Positions 16,583-26,983 of a stretch of 64,000 nucleotides of DNA are shown in pieces; position 1 is the first letter of the stretch; each line of letters starts with the position of its first letter. The translations under genes and the position numbers were made by a program. The stretch spans positions 310,786 through 374,785 of the forward strand of contig NZ_CDCA01000036.1 in assembly GCF_000820185.1 (NCBI RefSeq), written 5' to 3'. The notes beneath the pieces are model-generated. The model was not told the DNA's origin. It did no database searches and worked only from the letters and a program-made list of their open reading frames with translations. This DNA is from Aeromonas tecta (GTDB lineage: Bacteria > Pseudomonadota > Gammaproteobacteria > Enterobacterales > Aeromonadaceae).

Positions 16583-19075
16583 ATGATCAATATTTCCCGC
16601 CGTGGTTTCCTGGGTGGCCTGCTGGCCAGCGGTGCCAGCGCCCTGATCGGCCCCTCCCTGCTCGGCCGCGCCGTCATGGCCGCCGAATCTGGTGACAAGC
16701 TGGTGCAATCGGGCTCCCACTGGGGCGCCTTCCGCGCCCGGGTGGTGGACGGCCGCTGGGTCGAGACCCTGCCATTCGAACACGACAAGCACCCGACCGA
16801 GATGCTCAAGGGACTGAGTGAGGTGGTCTACAACCCCTCCCGCATCCGCTACCCCATGGTGCGTCTCGACTGGCTGCGCAAGGGTCACCAGTCCGACACC
16901 AGTGAGCGTGGCCAGAACCGCTTCGTGCGGGTCAGCTGGTCCCAGGCGCTGGACTTCTTCTACCACGAGCTGGAGCGGGTGCAGAAAACCCACGGCCCGA
17001 GCGCGCTCTATGCGGGCCACTCTGGCTGGCAGTCGGTGGGCAAGCTGCACTCCGCTGGCGCCATGCTGGGCCGTGCCATGAACCTGCACGGCACCTATCT
17101 CGCCAAGGCCGGTGACTACTCCACCGGCGCCGCCCAGGTGATCCTGCCCCACGTGGCGGGCGCCATGGAGGTGTATGAACAGCAGACCTCCTGGCCGCTG
17201 GTGCTGGAACACAGCAAGACCATTGTCATATGGGGCTCGGATCCCATCAAGAACCTGCAGGTGGGCTGGCTGGTGCCGGATCACAGCGTCTACGACCATT
17301 GGGCGCAGCTCAAAGAGAAGGTGGCCAAGGGCGAGATCCGGGTCATCAGCGTCGATCCGGTCAAGTCCAAGACCCAGAAATACCTGGGCTGCGAGCAGGT
17401 TGCCCTCAATCCCCAGACCGATCTGCCCCTGATGCTGGGGATCGCCCATACGCTCTACAGCGAGAAGCTGCACGACGAGAAGTTCCTGAAGAACTACACC
17501 ACCGGCTTTGACAAATTCCTGCCCTACCTGCTGGGTGAGAGCGACGGTCAGGTGAAAGATGCAGAGTGGGCGGCCAAGCTATGTGGCGTGCCCGCCGACA
17601 CCATTCGCGAGCTAGCCCGCACCATGGCCAGTGGCCGCACCCAGCTCATCGGCGGCTGGTGCGTGCAGCGCATGCACCACGGCGAGCAATACGCCTGGAT
17701 GCTGGTGGTGTTGGCCTCCATGCTGGGCCAGATCGGCCTGCCCGGCGGCGGCTATGGTTTTGGCTGGCACTACAATGGCGCCGGCACCATCACCAGCACT
17801 GGCCCCATAATGTCCGGCTTCAGCTCCGTCATCCCCGGCGTCAAACCCATTCACGACGGCGACTGGAAGGGCTACTCCAAGTTCATCCCGGTGGCCCGCT
17901 TCGTCGACTGCATCCTCAATCCAGGCAAGACCATCGCCTTCAACGGCCAGACCATCATCTATCCAGAGATGAAGATGGCGGTGTTCTGCGGCAACAACCC
18001 CTTCCACCACCAGCAGGATCGCAACAAGATGGTGGCGGCCTGGCGCAAGCTGGAGACCGTGGTGAGCGTGGATCATCAGTGGACCGCGAGCTGCCGCTTC
18101 GCCGACATCGTACTGCCAGCAACGACGACCTACGAGCGGGACGACATCGAGCAATGGGGCTCTCACTCCAACGCCGGCATCCTGGCCATGCGCAAGGTGG
18201 TAGAGCCGCTGTTCGAGGCGCGCGACGACTACGACATCTTCGCCGATCTCTGCCGCCGCTTCGGTCGCGAGGCCGAGTTCACCGGCGGCAAGACCAAGCT
18301 GGAATGGATCCAGAGCATCTATGACGACGCCCGCCTGCAGGGCCGTGGCATCGGCATCCGCCTGCCCCGCTTCAGCCAGTTCTGGCAGGGTGAAGGCTTC
18401 GTCACCTTCCCGGCCGGTCAGCCCTGGGTGCGCCACGAGTCGTTCCGCCAGGAGCCGGATCTGGAGCCGTTGGGCACCCCGTCCGGCCTCATCGAGATCT
18501 TCTCCCAGACCATCGCCAACTACGGCTATGCGGACTGCCCCGGCCACCCGGTCTGGATTGAGCCGTTCGAGCGCTCCCACGGCGGCCCTGGCAGCAAACA
18601 ATACCCGCTACACCTGCAATCCTGTCACCCGGACAAGCGGCTGCACAGCCAGCTCTGCTCCTCCGATGCCTATCGCGCCACTTATACGGTGCAGGGCCGG
18701 GAGCCGGTCTACATGAGCCCGCAAGATGCCAAGGCGCGGGGCCTCAAGGACGGCGATCTGGTGCGGGTGTTCAATGGTCGCGGTCAGGTGCTGGCGGGGC
18801 TGGTGGTCTCCGATGATTATGCCCCCGGCGTGGTGCGCATTCAGGAAGGGGCCTGGTATGGTCCGCTGGAAGGGGGCAAGGTCGGCACGCTCTGCACCTA
18901 TGGCGATCCCAACGTGCTGACCGCCGACATCGGCTCCTCCAGCCTGGCGCAGGCTACCACGGCCCATACCACGCTGGTGGAGATCGAGAAATTCCAGGGC
19001 ACGCCGCCTGCGGTCACCGCCTTTGGTGCGCCGGAGTCGGCGGCCGGCATCGACCCCATGTTCCCGGCACTGTGA
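16583..19075 (+). CDS. torA: Trimethylamine-N-oxide reductase TorA
   Basis: TorA is the periplasmic molybdopterin enzyme that reduces TMAO to trimethylamine in anaerobic respiration. The twin-arginine signal SRRGFLGG at residues 5-12 directs folded export by Tat. The molybdenum-ligand serine is S180 in GDYSTGAAQ; other family marks are WGSDPIKN, GGWCVQRMHHGEQ and the C-terminal dinucleotide-binding LQSCHPDKRLHSQLC region. 830 residues is normal. Maturation needs TorD, encoded next, and bis-MGD cofactor, for which mog is at the end of this window. Confidence 0.97.
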   Translation: MINISRRGFLGGLLASGASALIGPSLLGRAVMAAESGDKLVQSGSHWGAFRARVVDGRWVETLPFEHDKHPTEMLKGLSEVVYNPSRIRYPMVRLDWLRKGHQSDTSERGQNRFVRVSWSQALDFFYHELERVQKTHGPSALYAGHSGWQSVGKLHSAGAMLGRAMNLHGTYLAKAGDYSTGAAQVILPHVAGAMEVYEQQTSWPLVLEHSKTIVIWGSDPIKNLQVGWLVPDHSVYDHWAQLKEKVAKGEIRVISVDPVKSKTQKYLGCEQVALNPQTDLPLMLGIAHTLYSEKLHDEKFLKNYTTGFDKFLPYLLGESDGQVKDAEWAAKLCGVPADTIRELARTMASGRTQLIGGWCVQRMHHGEQYAWMLVVLASMLGQIGLPGGGYGFGWHYNGAGTITSTGPIMSGFSSVIPGVKPIHDGDWKGYSKFIPVARFVDCILNPGKTIAFNGQTIIYPEMKMAVFCGNNPFHHQQDRNKMVAAWRKLETVVSVDHQWTASCRFADIVLPATTTYERDDIEQWGSHSNAGILAMRKVVEPLFEARDDYDIFADLCRRFGREAEFTGGKTKLEWIQSIYDDARLQGRGIGIRLPRFSQFWQGEGFVTFPAGQPWVRHESFRQEPDLEPLGTPSGLIEIFSQTIANYGYADCPGHPVWIEPFERSHGGPGSKQYPLHLQSCHPDKRLHSQLCSSDAYRATYTVQGREPVYMSPQDAKARGLKDGDLVRVFNGRGQVLAGLVVSDDYAPGVVRIQEGAWYGPLEGGKVGTLCTYGDPNVLTADIGSSSLAQATTAHTTLVEIEKFQGTPPAVTAFGAPESAAGIDPMFPAL

Positions 19076-19173
19076 GCGGGGTCGGTCAAAACCGTCCCTT
19101 GAGTTTCCTTTATTTTTAAAGTCGTTAGAATCGGGGGCCATCAAGGCTCCCGATTGTCATCCACGGAGGAAAA

Positions 19174-19842
19174 ATGCAGGAATTTATGGCTACCAGCGAA
19201 CGCCGGGCCGAACTTTACTGGTGGTTTTCCACCCTGTTTGCCGCCGAGCTCAGCGACGACCAGATCGCCGAGTATGACAGCTACGATGTGCGCAGCTTCC
19301 TCAAAAGCCTCTCCACGCTGGATCCCATGCGCGACGCCGTGGCCGAGCTCAACGATGCCATCGCCCGTCTGCTGGTGCGGCCCGATCGCCAACTGGAGCT
19401 GGCCGCCGATTTCGCCGGTCTGTTCCTGGTCGATCCCAAGCAGGGGGCACTGCCCTACGAATCCCTCTATCGGGGCGAGGCCAAGCTGCTGATGCAGGCC
19501 CCCATGGCCGAGATGCAGGCGCGCCTCGCGCGCCTTGGCATCGATGTGAGCGACAAGTACAAAGAGCCCGCCGATCACCTGGCCATCGAGCTGGATCTGA
19601 TGGGCAATCTCATCATTCGCGCCGCCGAAGCCGGCACCGCCGATGAGCGGGAGCAGTGGCTGCAGGAGCAGGAGGAGTTGCTGCATCACCACCTGCTTGG
19701 CTGGTTCGAGCGTTTCGAACAGGCTTGCCGCAAGGCCGACAAGTTCGGTTTCTACGGCGCCAGCGCTCGTCTGCTGGGGGTCTTCCTCCACATGGATGCG
19801 AACTACCTCAGCCTGGTCAAACCGGCGCAAGCCAGCGATTGA
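19174..19842 (+). CDS. torD: TorA-specific chaperone TorD
   Basis: TorD binds the TorA signal peptide and apo-enzyme and promotes molybdenum-cofactor insertion before Tat export. The 222-residue all-helical protein shows [14 protein letters not shown], the conserved [15 protein letters not shown] (family E-P-x-D/S-x-L region) and a C-terminal [23 protein letters not shown] site lies three bases before ATG 19174; ATG 19186 is an alternative start. Third gene of the torCAD operon. Confidence 0.93.
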   Translation: MQEFMATSERRAELYWWFSTLFAAELSDDQIAEYDSYDVRSFLKSLSTLDPMRDAVAELNDAIARLLVRPDRQLELAADFAGLFLVDPKQGALPYESLYRGEAKLLMQAPMAEMQARLARLGIDVSDKYKEPADHLAIELDLMGNLIIRAAEAGTADEREQWLQEQEELLHHHLLGWFERFEQACRKADKFGFYGASARLLGVFLHMDANYLSLVKPAQASD

Positions 19843-19846
19843 TCCG

Positions 19847-19894
19847 ATGAAAACGGCTCTGCTGTTTATTATCTGCCGGCAGTTGATGGGATGA
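19847..19894 (+). CDS. 15-codon leader mini-ORF duplicating the start of the next gene
   Basis: Beginning five bases after torD, this frame reads MKTALLFIICRQLMG-stop. It mirrors MKTALLLIACWLLTF at the start of the following membrane protein, 44 bases downstream, with AAA/AAG, GCT/GCC and ATT/ATC silent differences. Its TGA overlaps the next gene's ATG as ATGA, so translation of the leader would deliver ribosomes directly to the real start. No ribosome-binding site is visible before it. Short, so coding status is uncertain. Confidence 0.4.
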   Translation: MKTALLFIICRQLMG

Positions 19895-20259
19895 AGACGG
19901 CCCTGCTGTTGATCGCCTGCTGGCTGCTCACCTTTATTCCAATGGAGCAGGGCTTCATCCCGCTGGTTGCCCTGTTGTTCAACCCGGACCGGGAACTGTA
20001 CGGCGCCGCTCAGCTCACCGGTTTCGCCGGCATACTGCTCACCCTCTACCTCGCCAATCTCGGGGTGGAGGTGGTGCTGCGCCGTCGCTTCCAGATAGCC
20101 GGCATGCTCACCCTGCTAGTGGCCTGGATCGATTTCATCAACTGCAGCGGCAGTGCCGCGCACTGGTTGCTGTTATTGGCCCTCGCCCTGCCTTTTCACG
20201 TCCTTGGCCTGCTGGTGCTGGTACGCGGCATACAAGCCTTCGGTCGCCAGAAAGGCTGA
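19891..20259 (+). CDS. Small four-helix inner-membrane protein after torD
   Basis: 122 residues with about four hydrophobic helices (residues 1-15, 22-60, 68-85 and 92-113), no cysteine or heme motifs and a short basic C-terminus. I do not recognise a family; it is not the small TorE of Shewanella, which lies upstream of torC. Its position 48 bases after torD suggests it may be the last gene of the tor operon. A duplicated start lies directly upstream and is coupled to it. Confidence 0.6.
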   Translation: MKTALLLIACWLLTFIPMEQGFIPLVALLFNPDRELYGAAQLTGFAGILLTLYLANLGVEVVLRRRFQIAGMLTLLVAWIDFINCSGSAAHWLLLLALALPFHVLGLLVLVRGIQAFGRQKG

Positions 20260-20365
20260 CATCCACTTGATTTGACACATTTCTCTGGCTCGCTTTCCCT
20301 CTGATGACTTCCTGCCATACTGACTCTCACGTGTAAATGACAATTACATCAGTTCAGGAGCCTTC

Positions 20366-22117
20366 ATGGAAAAAGCGCAGCCCGGATCGGTTCAGGCCCC
20401 TCTTCTGTCAGGCCAGTTGTCCAGTAATGCACTGCAGCAACTGTTCGAACTGGCCCCGTTTGGGATAGGGGTGTTCGACAGCGAGTTCCGATGCCGCGGC
20501 GTCAATGCCACCTTCGCCGAGCTCAATGGCCTTCCCCAGGCGGACCTGCTCGGCAAGAGCCTGCTCGAGATAAACCCCGGCCTCGCACCCCTGCAGGCAT
20601 CTCCGGTGACTCAGGCTGCGCCGTACGCCTCACTGATCCTGAGGGGGATCAACCCCCTCCATCCACTGCACTCGCGATACTGGCAGGCCAGTTGCAGCCC
20701 CATGCTGGATGATCGGGGCAGCCCCGAGGGCATCCTCGTCATCATGCGCAACATCGACCAAGAGCCCATCCCCCACAGCCGGGCAGATCAGCTGCGCCAG
20801 GCCGAGGCCCGGCTCCAGCATCTCGCCTACCATGATCCTCTCACCGATCTCGGCAATCGCAGCCTGCTGCAGGAGCGGCTGGAGCTGGAGCTCAAGGCGG
20901 CCCACCTCAATCAGCAGGGGTTCGCCCTGCTATACATCGATCTCGACGGTTTCAAGCTGATCAACGACAACCTGGGGCACAGCGCCGGGGATCAACTGCT
21001 CACCCTGCTGGCCGAGCGCATCCGGCGCGGCCTGCGTCCGGGGGATCTGGCCACCCGGCTCGGCAGCGACGAGTTTCTGGTACTGATCAGTGCCCTGGAT
21101 CAGCCACAGACCTTGGTGGCGCTGATCGAACAGCTGCTGCTCAGCCTGCACCAGCCGGTCGAGCTCGGAAGCGATCAGGTCATCATCTCGGCCAGCATCG
21201 GTATCGCCCTCTACCCGGAGCATGGCCAGACGGCAGATACCCTCATCAGTGCGGCCGACAATGCCATGCACGAGGCGAAAAACCAGGGCCGCAACGGCTA
21301 CCTGTTCTACACCTCCGACATGGCCGAGCAGATAAGAGAGCGCATGACGCTGGAACAGGGGCTGATCAAGGCGATGGCGCAGCAGCAGTTTCGCCTGCTC
21401 TATCAACCCATGACGGATCTGGCCAACGATCGGCTGAGCGGGCTGGAAGCCCTGGTGCGCTGGCAACACCCGAGTGAGGGCATGATCTCCCCCGCCCGCT
21501 TCATTCCGGTGGCCGAGCAGTGCGGCCTGATAGAACAGCTTGGCGAGTGGGTGATGCGCACCGCCTGCCAACAGTGCCAGCAATGGCTGGCGGCAGGATT
21601 CTCTGTGCCCAGGCTGTCGGTCAATGTGTCGGTCAGGGAGATGCGCGCCCTCGACTATGTGGAGAGGGTGACCGCCATCCTGGCGGAAACCGGCTTCCCG
21701 GCGGAGCGACTGGAGATCGAGGTGACCGAGAGCATCATCCAGAGCGTGGATCAGAGTCTGCGCCTGTTTACCCGCCTCAAGGCGCTCGGGGTACAGATCG
21801 CCATCGACGATTTTGGCACCGGCTTCTCCTCCCTGAGCTTGCTCAAAAGCCTGCCCATCGATCGTATCAAGATAGACAGGAGCTTCGTGCAGGCCCTGCC
21901 CGATGACAAACACAGCCGTGAGCTGTGCCGCACCATCGTCAACCTGGCGGGCAGCCTCGGCATGGCGGTCACCGCCGAGGGCATAGAAACCCAGTCCCAG
22001 CGCCAGTTCTTGCAGTCACTGCACTGCGAGGAGGGCCAGGGCTATCTGTTCAGCCACCCGCTGTCAGAACCCCATCTGCCCTCCCTGCTCGTTCCCCGGC
22101 GCGGCGTCTGCTGTTAA
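20366..22117 (+). CDS. PAS-GGDEF-EAL cyclic-di-GMP signalling protein
   Basis: A 583-residue cytoplasmic protein without TM segments: an N-terminal PAS domain (about 20-130), GGDEF domain (about 150-305) and EAL domain (about 320-575). The cyclase signature is GSDEF at residues 233-237 instead of GGDEF, so cyclase activity may be reduced. The phosphodiesterase marks are intact: E361-A-L in EALVRWQHP and DDFGTGFSSL. Probably a c-di-GMP hydrolase responding to a small ligand through PAS. CAGGAG precedes the ATG. Single-gene unit. Confidence 0.9.
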   Translation: MEKAQPGSVQAPLLSGQLSSNALQQLFELAPFGIGVFDSEFRCRGVNATFAELNGLPQADLLGKSLLEINPGLAPLQASPVTQAAPYASLILRGINPLHPLHSRYWQASCSPMLDDRGSPEGILVIMRNIDQEPIPHSRADQLRQAEARLQHLAYHDPLTDLGNRSLLQERLELELKAAHLNQQGFALLYIDLDGFKLINDNLGHSAGDQLLTLLAERIRRGLRPGDLATRLGSDEFLVLISALDQPQTLVALIEQLLLSLHQPVELGSDQVIISASIGIALYPEHGQTADTLISAADNAMHEAKNQGRNGYLFYTSDMAEQIRERMTLEQGLIKAMAQQQFRLLYQPMTDLANDRLSGLEALVRWQHPSEGMISPARFIPVAEQCGLIEQLGEWVMRTACQQCQQWLAAGFSVPRLSVNVSVREMRALDYVERVTAILAETGFPAERLEIEVTESIIQSVDQSLRLFTRLKALGVQIAIDDFGTGFSSLSLLKSLPIDRIKIDRSFVQALPDDKHSRELCRTIVNLAGSLGMAVTAEGIETQSQRQFLQSLHCEEGQGYLFSHPLSEPHLPSLLVPRRGVCC

Positions 22118-22151
22118 CACCTGCTCACTCACCCCAACAGACCTCATGAGA

Positions 22152-22172
22152 AAGGGAGCATCAGGCTCCCTT
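22152..22172 (+). terminator. Intrinsic terminator after the GGDEF-EAL gene
   Basis: AAGGGAGC and GCTCCCTT pair across a 5-nt loop and are followed by a U-rich run (TTTTCTT), 34 bases after the stop. Confidence 0.8.
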
Positions 22173-22308
22173 TTCTTATCCAGCGGCGCCGATCCTGGTC
22201 AGCTGCTTTCCACTTGTGCGTCGCTATCCAAAAGTCTAATTGCCCTCCCTGGCCAAAGGTATAAGTTGTTAGCTAATCATTACAAAAATGTATTCAAAGG
22301 AGTGACAG

Positions 22309-24255
22309 ATGAGCGAGAGCAAGGTCTACCCGGTCAAGGCCCACATCAGCAACGGCGCCCTGCTGGACAAGGAAGGCTATGAGGCCATGTACCAGGCATC
22401 GGTACAGGATCCGGACGCCTTCTGGGGGGAGCAAGGCAAGATCCTCGACTGGATGAAGCCCTATACCAAGGTCAAGAACACCTCCTACGATCCGGGCCAC
22501 GTCTCCATCAAGTGGTATGAAGACGGCCTGCTCAACGTCTCGGCCAACTGCCTGGATCGCCATCTGCACGAGCGCGGCGACAAGGTCGCCATCATCTGGG
22601 AAGGGGACAACCCGGCCGAGGATCGCAAGCTCACCTATCGCGAACTCCATGGCGAGGTATGCAAGTTTGCCAACGTGCTCAAGGCGCAAGGGGTCAAACG
22701 TGGTGACGTTGTCTGCCTCTACATGCCCATGGTGCCTGAGGCGGCCGTGGCCATGCTGGCCTGTACCCGTATCGGCGCCGTCCACAGCATCGTCTTTGGT
22801 GGTTTCTCACCAGAAGCCCTGGCCGGCCGCATCATCGATTCTGGTTCTTCCGTCGTCATCACCGCCGATGAAGGGCTGCGTGGCGGCCGCCCCATCCCGC
22901 TCAAGAAGAATGTGGATGAAGCGCTCACCAACCCGGAGACTCGCATCAGCAAAGTGATTGTGCTCAAGCGTACCGGCGGTAACGTCGCCTGGCATAGTCA
23001 CAGAGACATCTGGTGGCACGACGCCATCGCCGCGGTCAGCGCGGATTGCCCGCCCGAGGCGATGAACGCCGAAGATCCGCTGTTCGTGCTCTACACCTCG
23101 GGCTCGACCGGCAAGCCGAAGGGCGTGCTGCACACCACCGGCGGTTATCTGGTCTATGCCGCACTCACCTTCAAGTACGTGTTCGACTACCACGAGGAGG
23201 ACATCTACTGGTGTACCGCCGACGTGGGCTGGGTCACCGGTCACTCCTATCTGGTCTACGGGCCGCTCGCCAACGGTGCCACCACCCTGATGTTCGAAGG
23301 GGTGCCGAACTACCCGGCCACCAACCGCATGAGCCAGGTGGTAGACAAGCATCAGGTCAGCATCCTCTACACGGCGCCGACCGCGATCCGCGCCCTGATG
23401 GCCAAGGGCAAGGAGGCCATCGAAGGCACTTCCCGTTCGAGCCTGCGCATCATGGGCTCGGTCGGCGAACCCATCAACCCGGAAGCCTGGGAGTGGTACT
23501 ACCGCACCATAGGCGACGAACGCTGCCCCATCGTCGACACCTGGTGGCAAACCGAGACCGGCGGCATCCTGATAAGCCCTCTGCCCGGCGTCACCTCACT
23601 GAAACCTGGCTCCGCCACTCGCCCCTTCTTCGGGGTACAGCCGGCGCTGGTCGATAACCTGGGCGAGCCGCTGGACGGCGCCACCGAGGGCAACCTGGTG
23701 ATCACCGACTCCTGGCCGGGCCAGATGCGCACCGTGTTTGGCGATCACGAGCGCTTCGAGCAGACCTATTTCTCCACCTTCCCCGGTCGCTACTTCACCG
23801 GCGACGGTGCTCGTCGCGACGCGGATGGCTACTACTGGATCACCGGTCGGGTCGATGATGTACTGAACGTCTCCGGCCACCGCATGGGCACCGCCGAGAT
23901 TGAATCGGCCCTGGTGGCCCACCCGAAAATTGCCGAAGCGGCGGTGGTGGGGGTGCCCCACGAGATCAAGGGCCAGGGCATCTACGCCTATGTCACCCTG
24001 ATCGCCGGGGAAGAGCCGAGCCGCGAGCTGCACAAAGAGGTGAAGGAGTGGGTACGCAAGGAGATTGGCGCCATCGCCACGCCGGACGTGATCCACTGGG
24101 CCGAGGGGCTGCCCAAGACCCGCTCCGGCAAGATCATGCGCCGTATCTTGCGCAAGATCGCCACCGGTGAGACCGATAGTCTGGGGGATATCTCCACCCT
24201 GGCGGATCCGGGCGTGGTCGACAAGCTTATCCGCGAGAAGTCAGAGGCGGCTTGA
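22309..24255 (+). CDS. acs: Acetyl-CoA synthetase
   Basis: Acs activates acetate to acetyl-CoA through acetyl-AMP and scavenges low acetate. The 648-residue protein carries the ATP-binding [48 protein letters not shown] and the C-terminal [11 protein letters not shown] with K608, the lysine that is acetylated to switch the enzyme off in this family. An AAAGGAG site precedes ATG 22309. Alone on the strand, bounded by terminators. Confidence 0.97.
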   Translation: MSESKVYPVKAHISNGALLDKEGYEAMYQASVQDPDAFWGEQGKILDWMKPYTKVKNTSYDPGHVSIKWYEDGLLNVSANCLDRHLHERGDKVAIIWEGDNPAEDRKLTYRELHGEVCKFANVLKAQGVKRGDVVCLYMPMVPEAAVAMLACTRIGAVHSIVFGGFSPEALAGRIIDSGSSVVITADEGLRGGRPIPLKKNVDEALTNPETRISKVIVLKRTGGNVAWHSHRDIWWHDAIAAVSADCPPEAMNAEDPLFVLYTSGSTGKPKGVLHTTGGYLVYAALTFKYVFDYHEEDIYWCTADVGWVTGHSYLVYGPLANGATTLMFEGVPNYPATNRMSQVVDKHQVSILYTAPTAIRALMAKGKEAIEGTSRSSLRIMGSVGEPINPEAWEWYYRTIGDERCPIVDTWWQTETGGILISPLPGVTSLKPGSATRPFFGVQPALVDNLGEPLDGATEGNLVITDSWPGQMRTVFGDHERFEQTYFSTFPGRYFTGDGARRDADGYYWITGRVDDVLNVSGHRMGTAEIESALVAHPKIAEAAVVGVPHEIKGQGIYAYVTLIAGEEPSRELHKEVKEWVRKEIGAIATPDVIHWAEGLPKTRSGKIMRRILRKIATGETDSLGDISTLADPGVVDKLIREKSEAA

Positions 24256-24274
24256 TCCTCGTCTCGACTCTCCC

Positions 24275-24301
24275 ACAAAGCCGGCCTTGCGCCGGCTTTG
24301 T
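24275..24301 (+). terminator. Intrinsic terminator after acs
   Basis: An 11-bp stem ACAAAGCCGGC/GCCGGCTTTGT with a 5-nt loop and following TTGT lies 20 bases after the acs stop. Confidence 0.8.
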
Positions 24302-24520
24302 TGTCTTCGTTATCCGCCTTTCCGGCTTCGGCCTCAAAAGCTCAATAAACGACCAGATGTAGAGATTAGACCAGTAAAATGCTGCTAATTTTCACGAAAT
24401 CAATATAATTGCGAAATCTGTGTGCCAGTGCACACCGAATTGCACAGAAAATGGCTAGATTTCTGGTAGTCCGCAAGATAGCTGATAGATCGCAGCATTA
24501 TCATCGAGGATGCACTCAAT

Positions 24521-24970
24521 ATGTCGCAACATCACCGAATTCTCCTGCTCAACGGCCCTAATCTGAATCTGTTGGGCAAGCGGGAACCGGGCATCTACGG
24601 CAGCAAGACGCTCGATGAGATCGTCGCCGATCTGCAGCACAACGCCAGCGAACTCGGTGTCACTCTGGAACACCTGCAATCCAACGCCGAACATGAGTTG
24701 GTCAGCCGCATCCATCAGGCCATGGGCCAGGTGGATTTCATCATCATCAACCCGGCCGCCTTCACTCACACCAGCGTCGCCCTGCGCGATGCGCTGTTGG
24801 GTGTGGCCATCCCCTTCATCGAGGTTCACCTGTCAAACGTCCATGCCAGGGAAGCCTTCCGTCATCACTCTTATCTGTCTGATGTCGCCAAGGGGGTGAT
24901 CTGTGGGCTGGGTGCCGATGGCTACCAATTCGCTTTAACCGCAGCCGTGCATCAATTGCGCGCGGCTTGA
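24521..24970 (+). CDS. aroQ: Type II 3-dehydroquinate dehydratase
   Basis: AroQ dehydrates 3-dehydroquinate to 3-dehydroshikimate in the shikimate pathway. The 149-residue dodecamer-forming type shows [20 protein letters not shown] with the catalytic Arg/Tyr loop, [17 protein letters not shown], and [21 protein letters not shown]. It lies just upstream of accB, an order common in gammaproteobacteria, and may be co-transcribed. Confidence 0.96.
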   Translation: MSQHHRILLLNGPNLNLLGKREPGIYGSKTLDEIVADLQHNASELGVTLEHLQSNAEHELVSRIHQAMGQVDFIIINPAAFTHTSVALRDALLGVAIPFIEVHLSNVHAREAFRHHSYLSDVAKGVICGLGADGYQFALTAAVHQLRAA

Positions 24971-25006
24971 TAATCACTGATCAGATAAAGAAGAAAGAGA
25001 ATGCTA

Positions 25007-25468
25007 ATGGATATCCGCAAAATCAAGAAGCTGATTGAACTGGTTGAAGAGTCCGGCATCGCCGAGCTGGAAATCTCCGAAGGGGAAGAGTCCGTTCGCA
25101 TCAGCCGTAATTTCTCCGGCCAGGTTAGCGTTGCCCCGCAAATGATGATGCAACCGGCCCAGGTTCAGCAAGTTGCCGCCCCGGTTGCGGGCGCTGCCAC
25201 TGCCGCCGCCCCTGCTGCCGATGCCACCCCGAGCGGCCATCTGATGCGCTCCCCCATGGTGGGCTCCTTCTACCGCTCCTCCAGCCCGGAAGCCAAGGCC
25301 TTCGTGGAAGTCGGTCAGCACGTCAATGTCGGCGACACCCTGTGCATCGTCGAAGCCATGAAAATGATGAACCAAATCGAGTCTGACAAGGCCGGTGTGA
25401 TCAAAGCGATCCTGGTTGAAAATGGTCAGGCCGTCGAATTTGACGAGCCGCTGTTCATCATCGAATAA
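25007..25468 (+). CDS. accB: Biotin carboxyl carrier protein of acetyl-CoA carboxylase
   Basis: AccB carries biotin between the carboxylase and transferase halves of acetyl-CoA carboxylase. It begins [18 protein letters not shown] like E. coli AccB, then has a flexible Ala/Pro/Val/Gln-rich linker (about residues 45-75) and the biotinyl domain with the [10 protein letters not shown] signature; K119 is the biotinylated lysine. A second ATG two codons upstream (25001) is possible. Operon with accC, 15 bases downstream. Confidence 0.96.
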   Translation: MDIRKIKKLIELVEESGIAELEISEGEESVRISRNFSGQVSVAPQMMMQPAQVQQVAAPVAGAATAAAPAADATPSGHLMRSPMVGSFYRSSSPEAKAFVEVGQHVNVGDTLCIVEAMKMMNQIESDKAGVIKAILVENGQAVEFDEPLFIIE

Positions 25469-25483
25469 GGGAAAACGCCACCC

Positions 25484-26824
25484 ATGTTGGACAAAGTAGT
25501 CATCGCCAACCGAGGTGAAATTGCCCTGCGGATCCTGCGTGCCTGTAAAGAGCTCGGGATCAAGACAGTGGCCGTTCACTCTACCGCCGATCGGGAGCTC
25601 AAACATGTGCTCCTGGCCGACGAAACCATCTGCATCGGCAAGCCGGCCAGTGGGGAATCCTACCTAAATGTGCCGGCCATCATTGCCGCCGCCGAGGTGA
25701 CGGGTGCCGTCGCCATCCACCCGGGTTACGGCTTCCTCTCCGAGAACGCCGATTTCGCCGAAGTAGTCGAAAAATCCGGCTTCATCTTCATCGGCCCGCG
25801 CGCCGAGACCATTCGCCTGATGGGTGACAAGGTCTCCGCCATCGAGGCGATGAAGAAAGCAGGCGTACCTTGCGTACCCGGCTCCGACGGTCCGGTGGAC
25901 AGCGATGCCAAGCGCAACGCCACCATCGCCAAGCGGATCGGTTACCCCGTGATCATCAAGGCCGCCGGTGGCGGTGGTGGTCGTGGCATGCGTGTGGTAC
26001 GCAACGAGGCCGAGCTGGCCGCCGCCATCGCGCTGACCAAATCCGAAGCAGGCCAGTTCTTCAAGAACGACATGGTCTACATGGAGAAGTACCTGGAGAA
26101 CCCGCGTCACATCGAGATCCAGATCTTGGCTGACGGTCAGGGTACCGCTCTCTACTTGGGTGAGCGGGACTGCTCCATGCAGCGCCGTCACCAGAAGGTA
26201 GTGGAAGAGGCGCCGGCACCCGGCATCACCGAGGAGATGCGCAAGTTCATCGGTGAGCGCTGCGTGCGGGCCTGTCTCGAAATCGGCTACCGCGGTGCGG
26301 GCACCTTCGAGTTCCTGTACGAGAACGGCGAGTTCTACTTCATCGAGATGAACACCCGGATCCAGGTCGAGCACCCGGTTACCGAGATGGTCACCGGTGT
26401 GGATCTGATCAAGGAGCAGCTGCGCATCGCCGCCGGCCAGCCCCTGTCGATCACCCAGCAGGACATCCGCATCCGTGGCCACGCCATCGAATGCCGGATC
26501 AACGCCGAAGATCCCGCCACCTTCATGCCTTCTCCTGGCCTGATCCAGCGCTTCCACGCGCCGGGCGGTCTGGGGGTACGTTGGGAGTCCCATATCTATG
26601 CCGGCTATAAAGTGCCGCCATACTACGACTCCATGATCGGCAAGCTGATCTGTTACGGTGAGAACCGCGACATCGCCATCGCCCGCATGCGTCACTCCCT
26701 CGACGAGCTGGTGGTGGAAGGGATCAAGACCAACATCGCGCTGCAAAAAGAGATCATGAAGGACGAAAACTTCCAGCACGGTGGTACCAACATCCACTAT
26801 CTGCACAAGAAGTTGGGTCTGTAA
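25484..26824 (+). CDS. accC: Biotin carboxylase subunit of acetyl-CoA carboxylase
   Basis: AccC carboxylates the biotin on AccB at the expense of ATP and bicarbonate. The 446-residue ATP-grasp protein has [17 protein letters not shown], the glycine-rich [13 protein letters not shown] loop, the HIEIQILAD segment, and [20 protein letters not shown] with the catalytic residues. Second gene of the accBC operon. A degenerate repeat of its 3' end follows the stop. Confidence 0.97.
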   Translation: MLDKVVIANRGEIALRILRACKELGIKTVAVHSTADRELKHVLLADETICIGKPASGESYLNVPAIIAAAEVTGAVAIHPGYGFLSENADFAEVVEKSGFIFIGPRAETIRLMGDKVSAIEAMKKAGVPCVPGSDGPVDSDAKRNATIAKRIGYPVIIKAAGGGGGRGMRVVRNEAELAAAIALTKSEAGQFFKNDMVYMEKYLENPRHIEIQILADGQGTALYLGERDCSMQRRHQKVVEEAPAPGITEEMRKFIGERCVRACLEIGYRGAGTFEFLYENGEFYFIEMNTRIQVEHPVTEMVTGVDLIKEQLRIAAGQPLSITQQDIRIRGHAIECRINAEDPATFMPSPGLIQRFHAPGGLGVRWESHIYAGYKVPPYYDSMIGKLICYGENRDIAIARMRHSLDELVVEGIKTNIALQKEIMKDENFQHGGTNIHYLHKKLGL

Positions 26825-26854
26825 GGGATTTCTGCTGCAAGCCACTGCCGGCAA

Positions 26855-26905
26855 GATCGGGTGATCAACACCCACCATCTGCACCGGTAGTGAGGTCTGC
26901 AATGA
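26855..26905 (+). pseudogene. Decayed duplicate of the accC 3' end
   Basis: The sequence around CAACACCCACCATCTGCAC aligns with CAACATCCACTATCTGCAC near the end of accC, exactly 78 bases (26 codons) upstream, and similarity continues to the accC stop. In the accC frame the copy reads INTHHLHR-stop against TNIHYLHKK. It has lost the rest of the tail and looks like a relic of a tandem duplication. Confidence 0.55.
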
Positions 26906-26916
26906 TCTGCAACTGA

Positions 26917-26946
26917 AAAAGGGCCATGGCGACATGGCCCTTTTTT
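26917..26946 (+). terminator. Intrinsic terminator after accC
   Basis: GGGCCATG and CATGGCCC pair over a 4-nt loop with an A-run before and six U residues after. It separates accBC from yhdT-panF. Confidence 0.85.
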
Positions 26947-26983
26947 GTTATTCTTGCGCCCCGCTCAATTGTCGGAGGCCAAG

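Noticed and set aside
22518..22960. Long open frames inside acs and other large genes
   Set aside because: They are shadows of GC-rich coding sequence: no ribosome-binding sites, no family motifs, and compositionally odd Arg/Ala/Pro/Ser-rich products.
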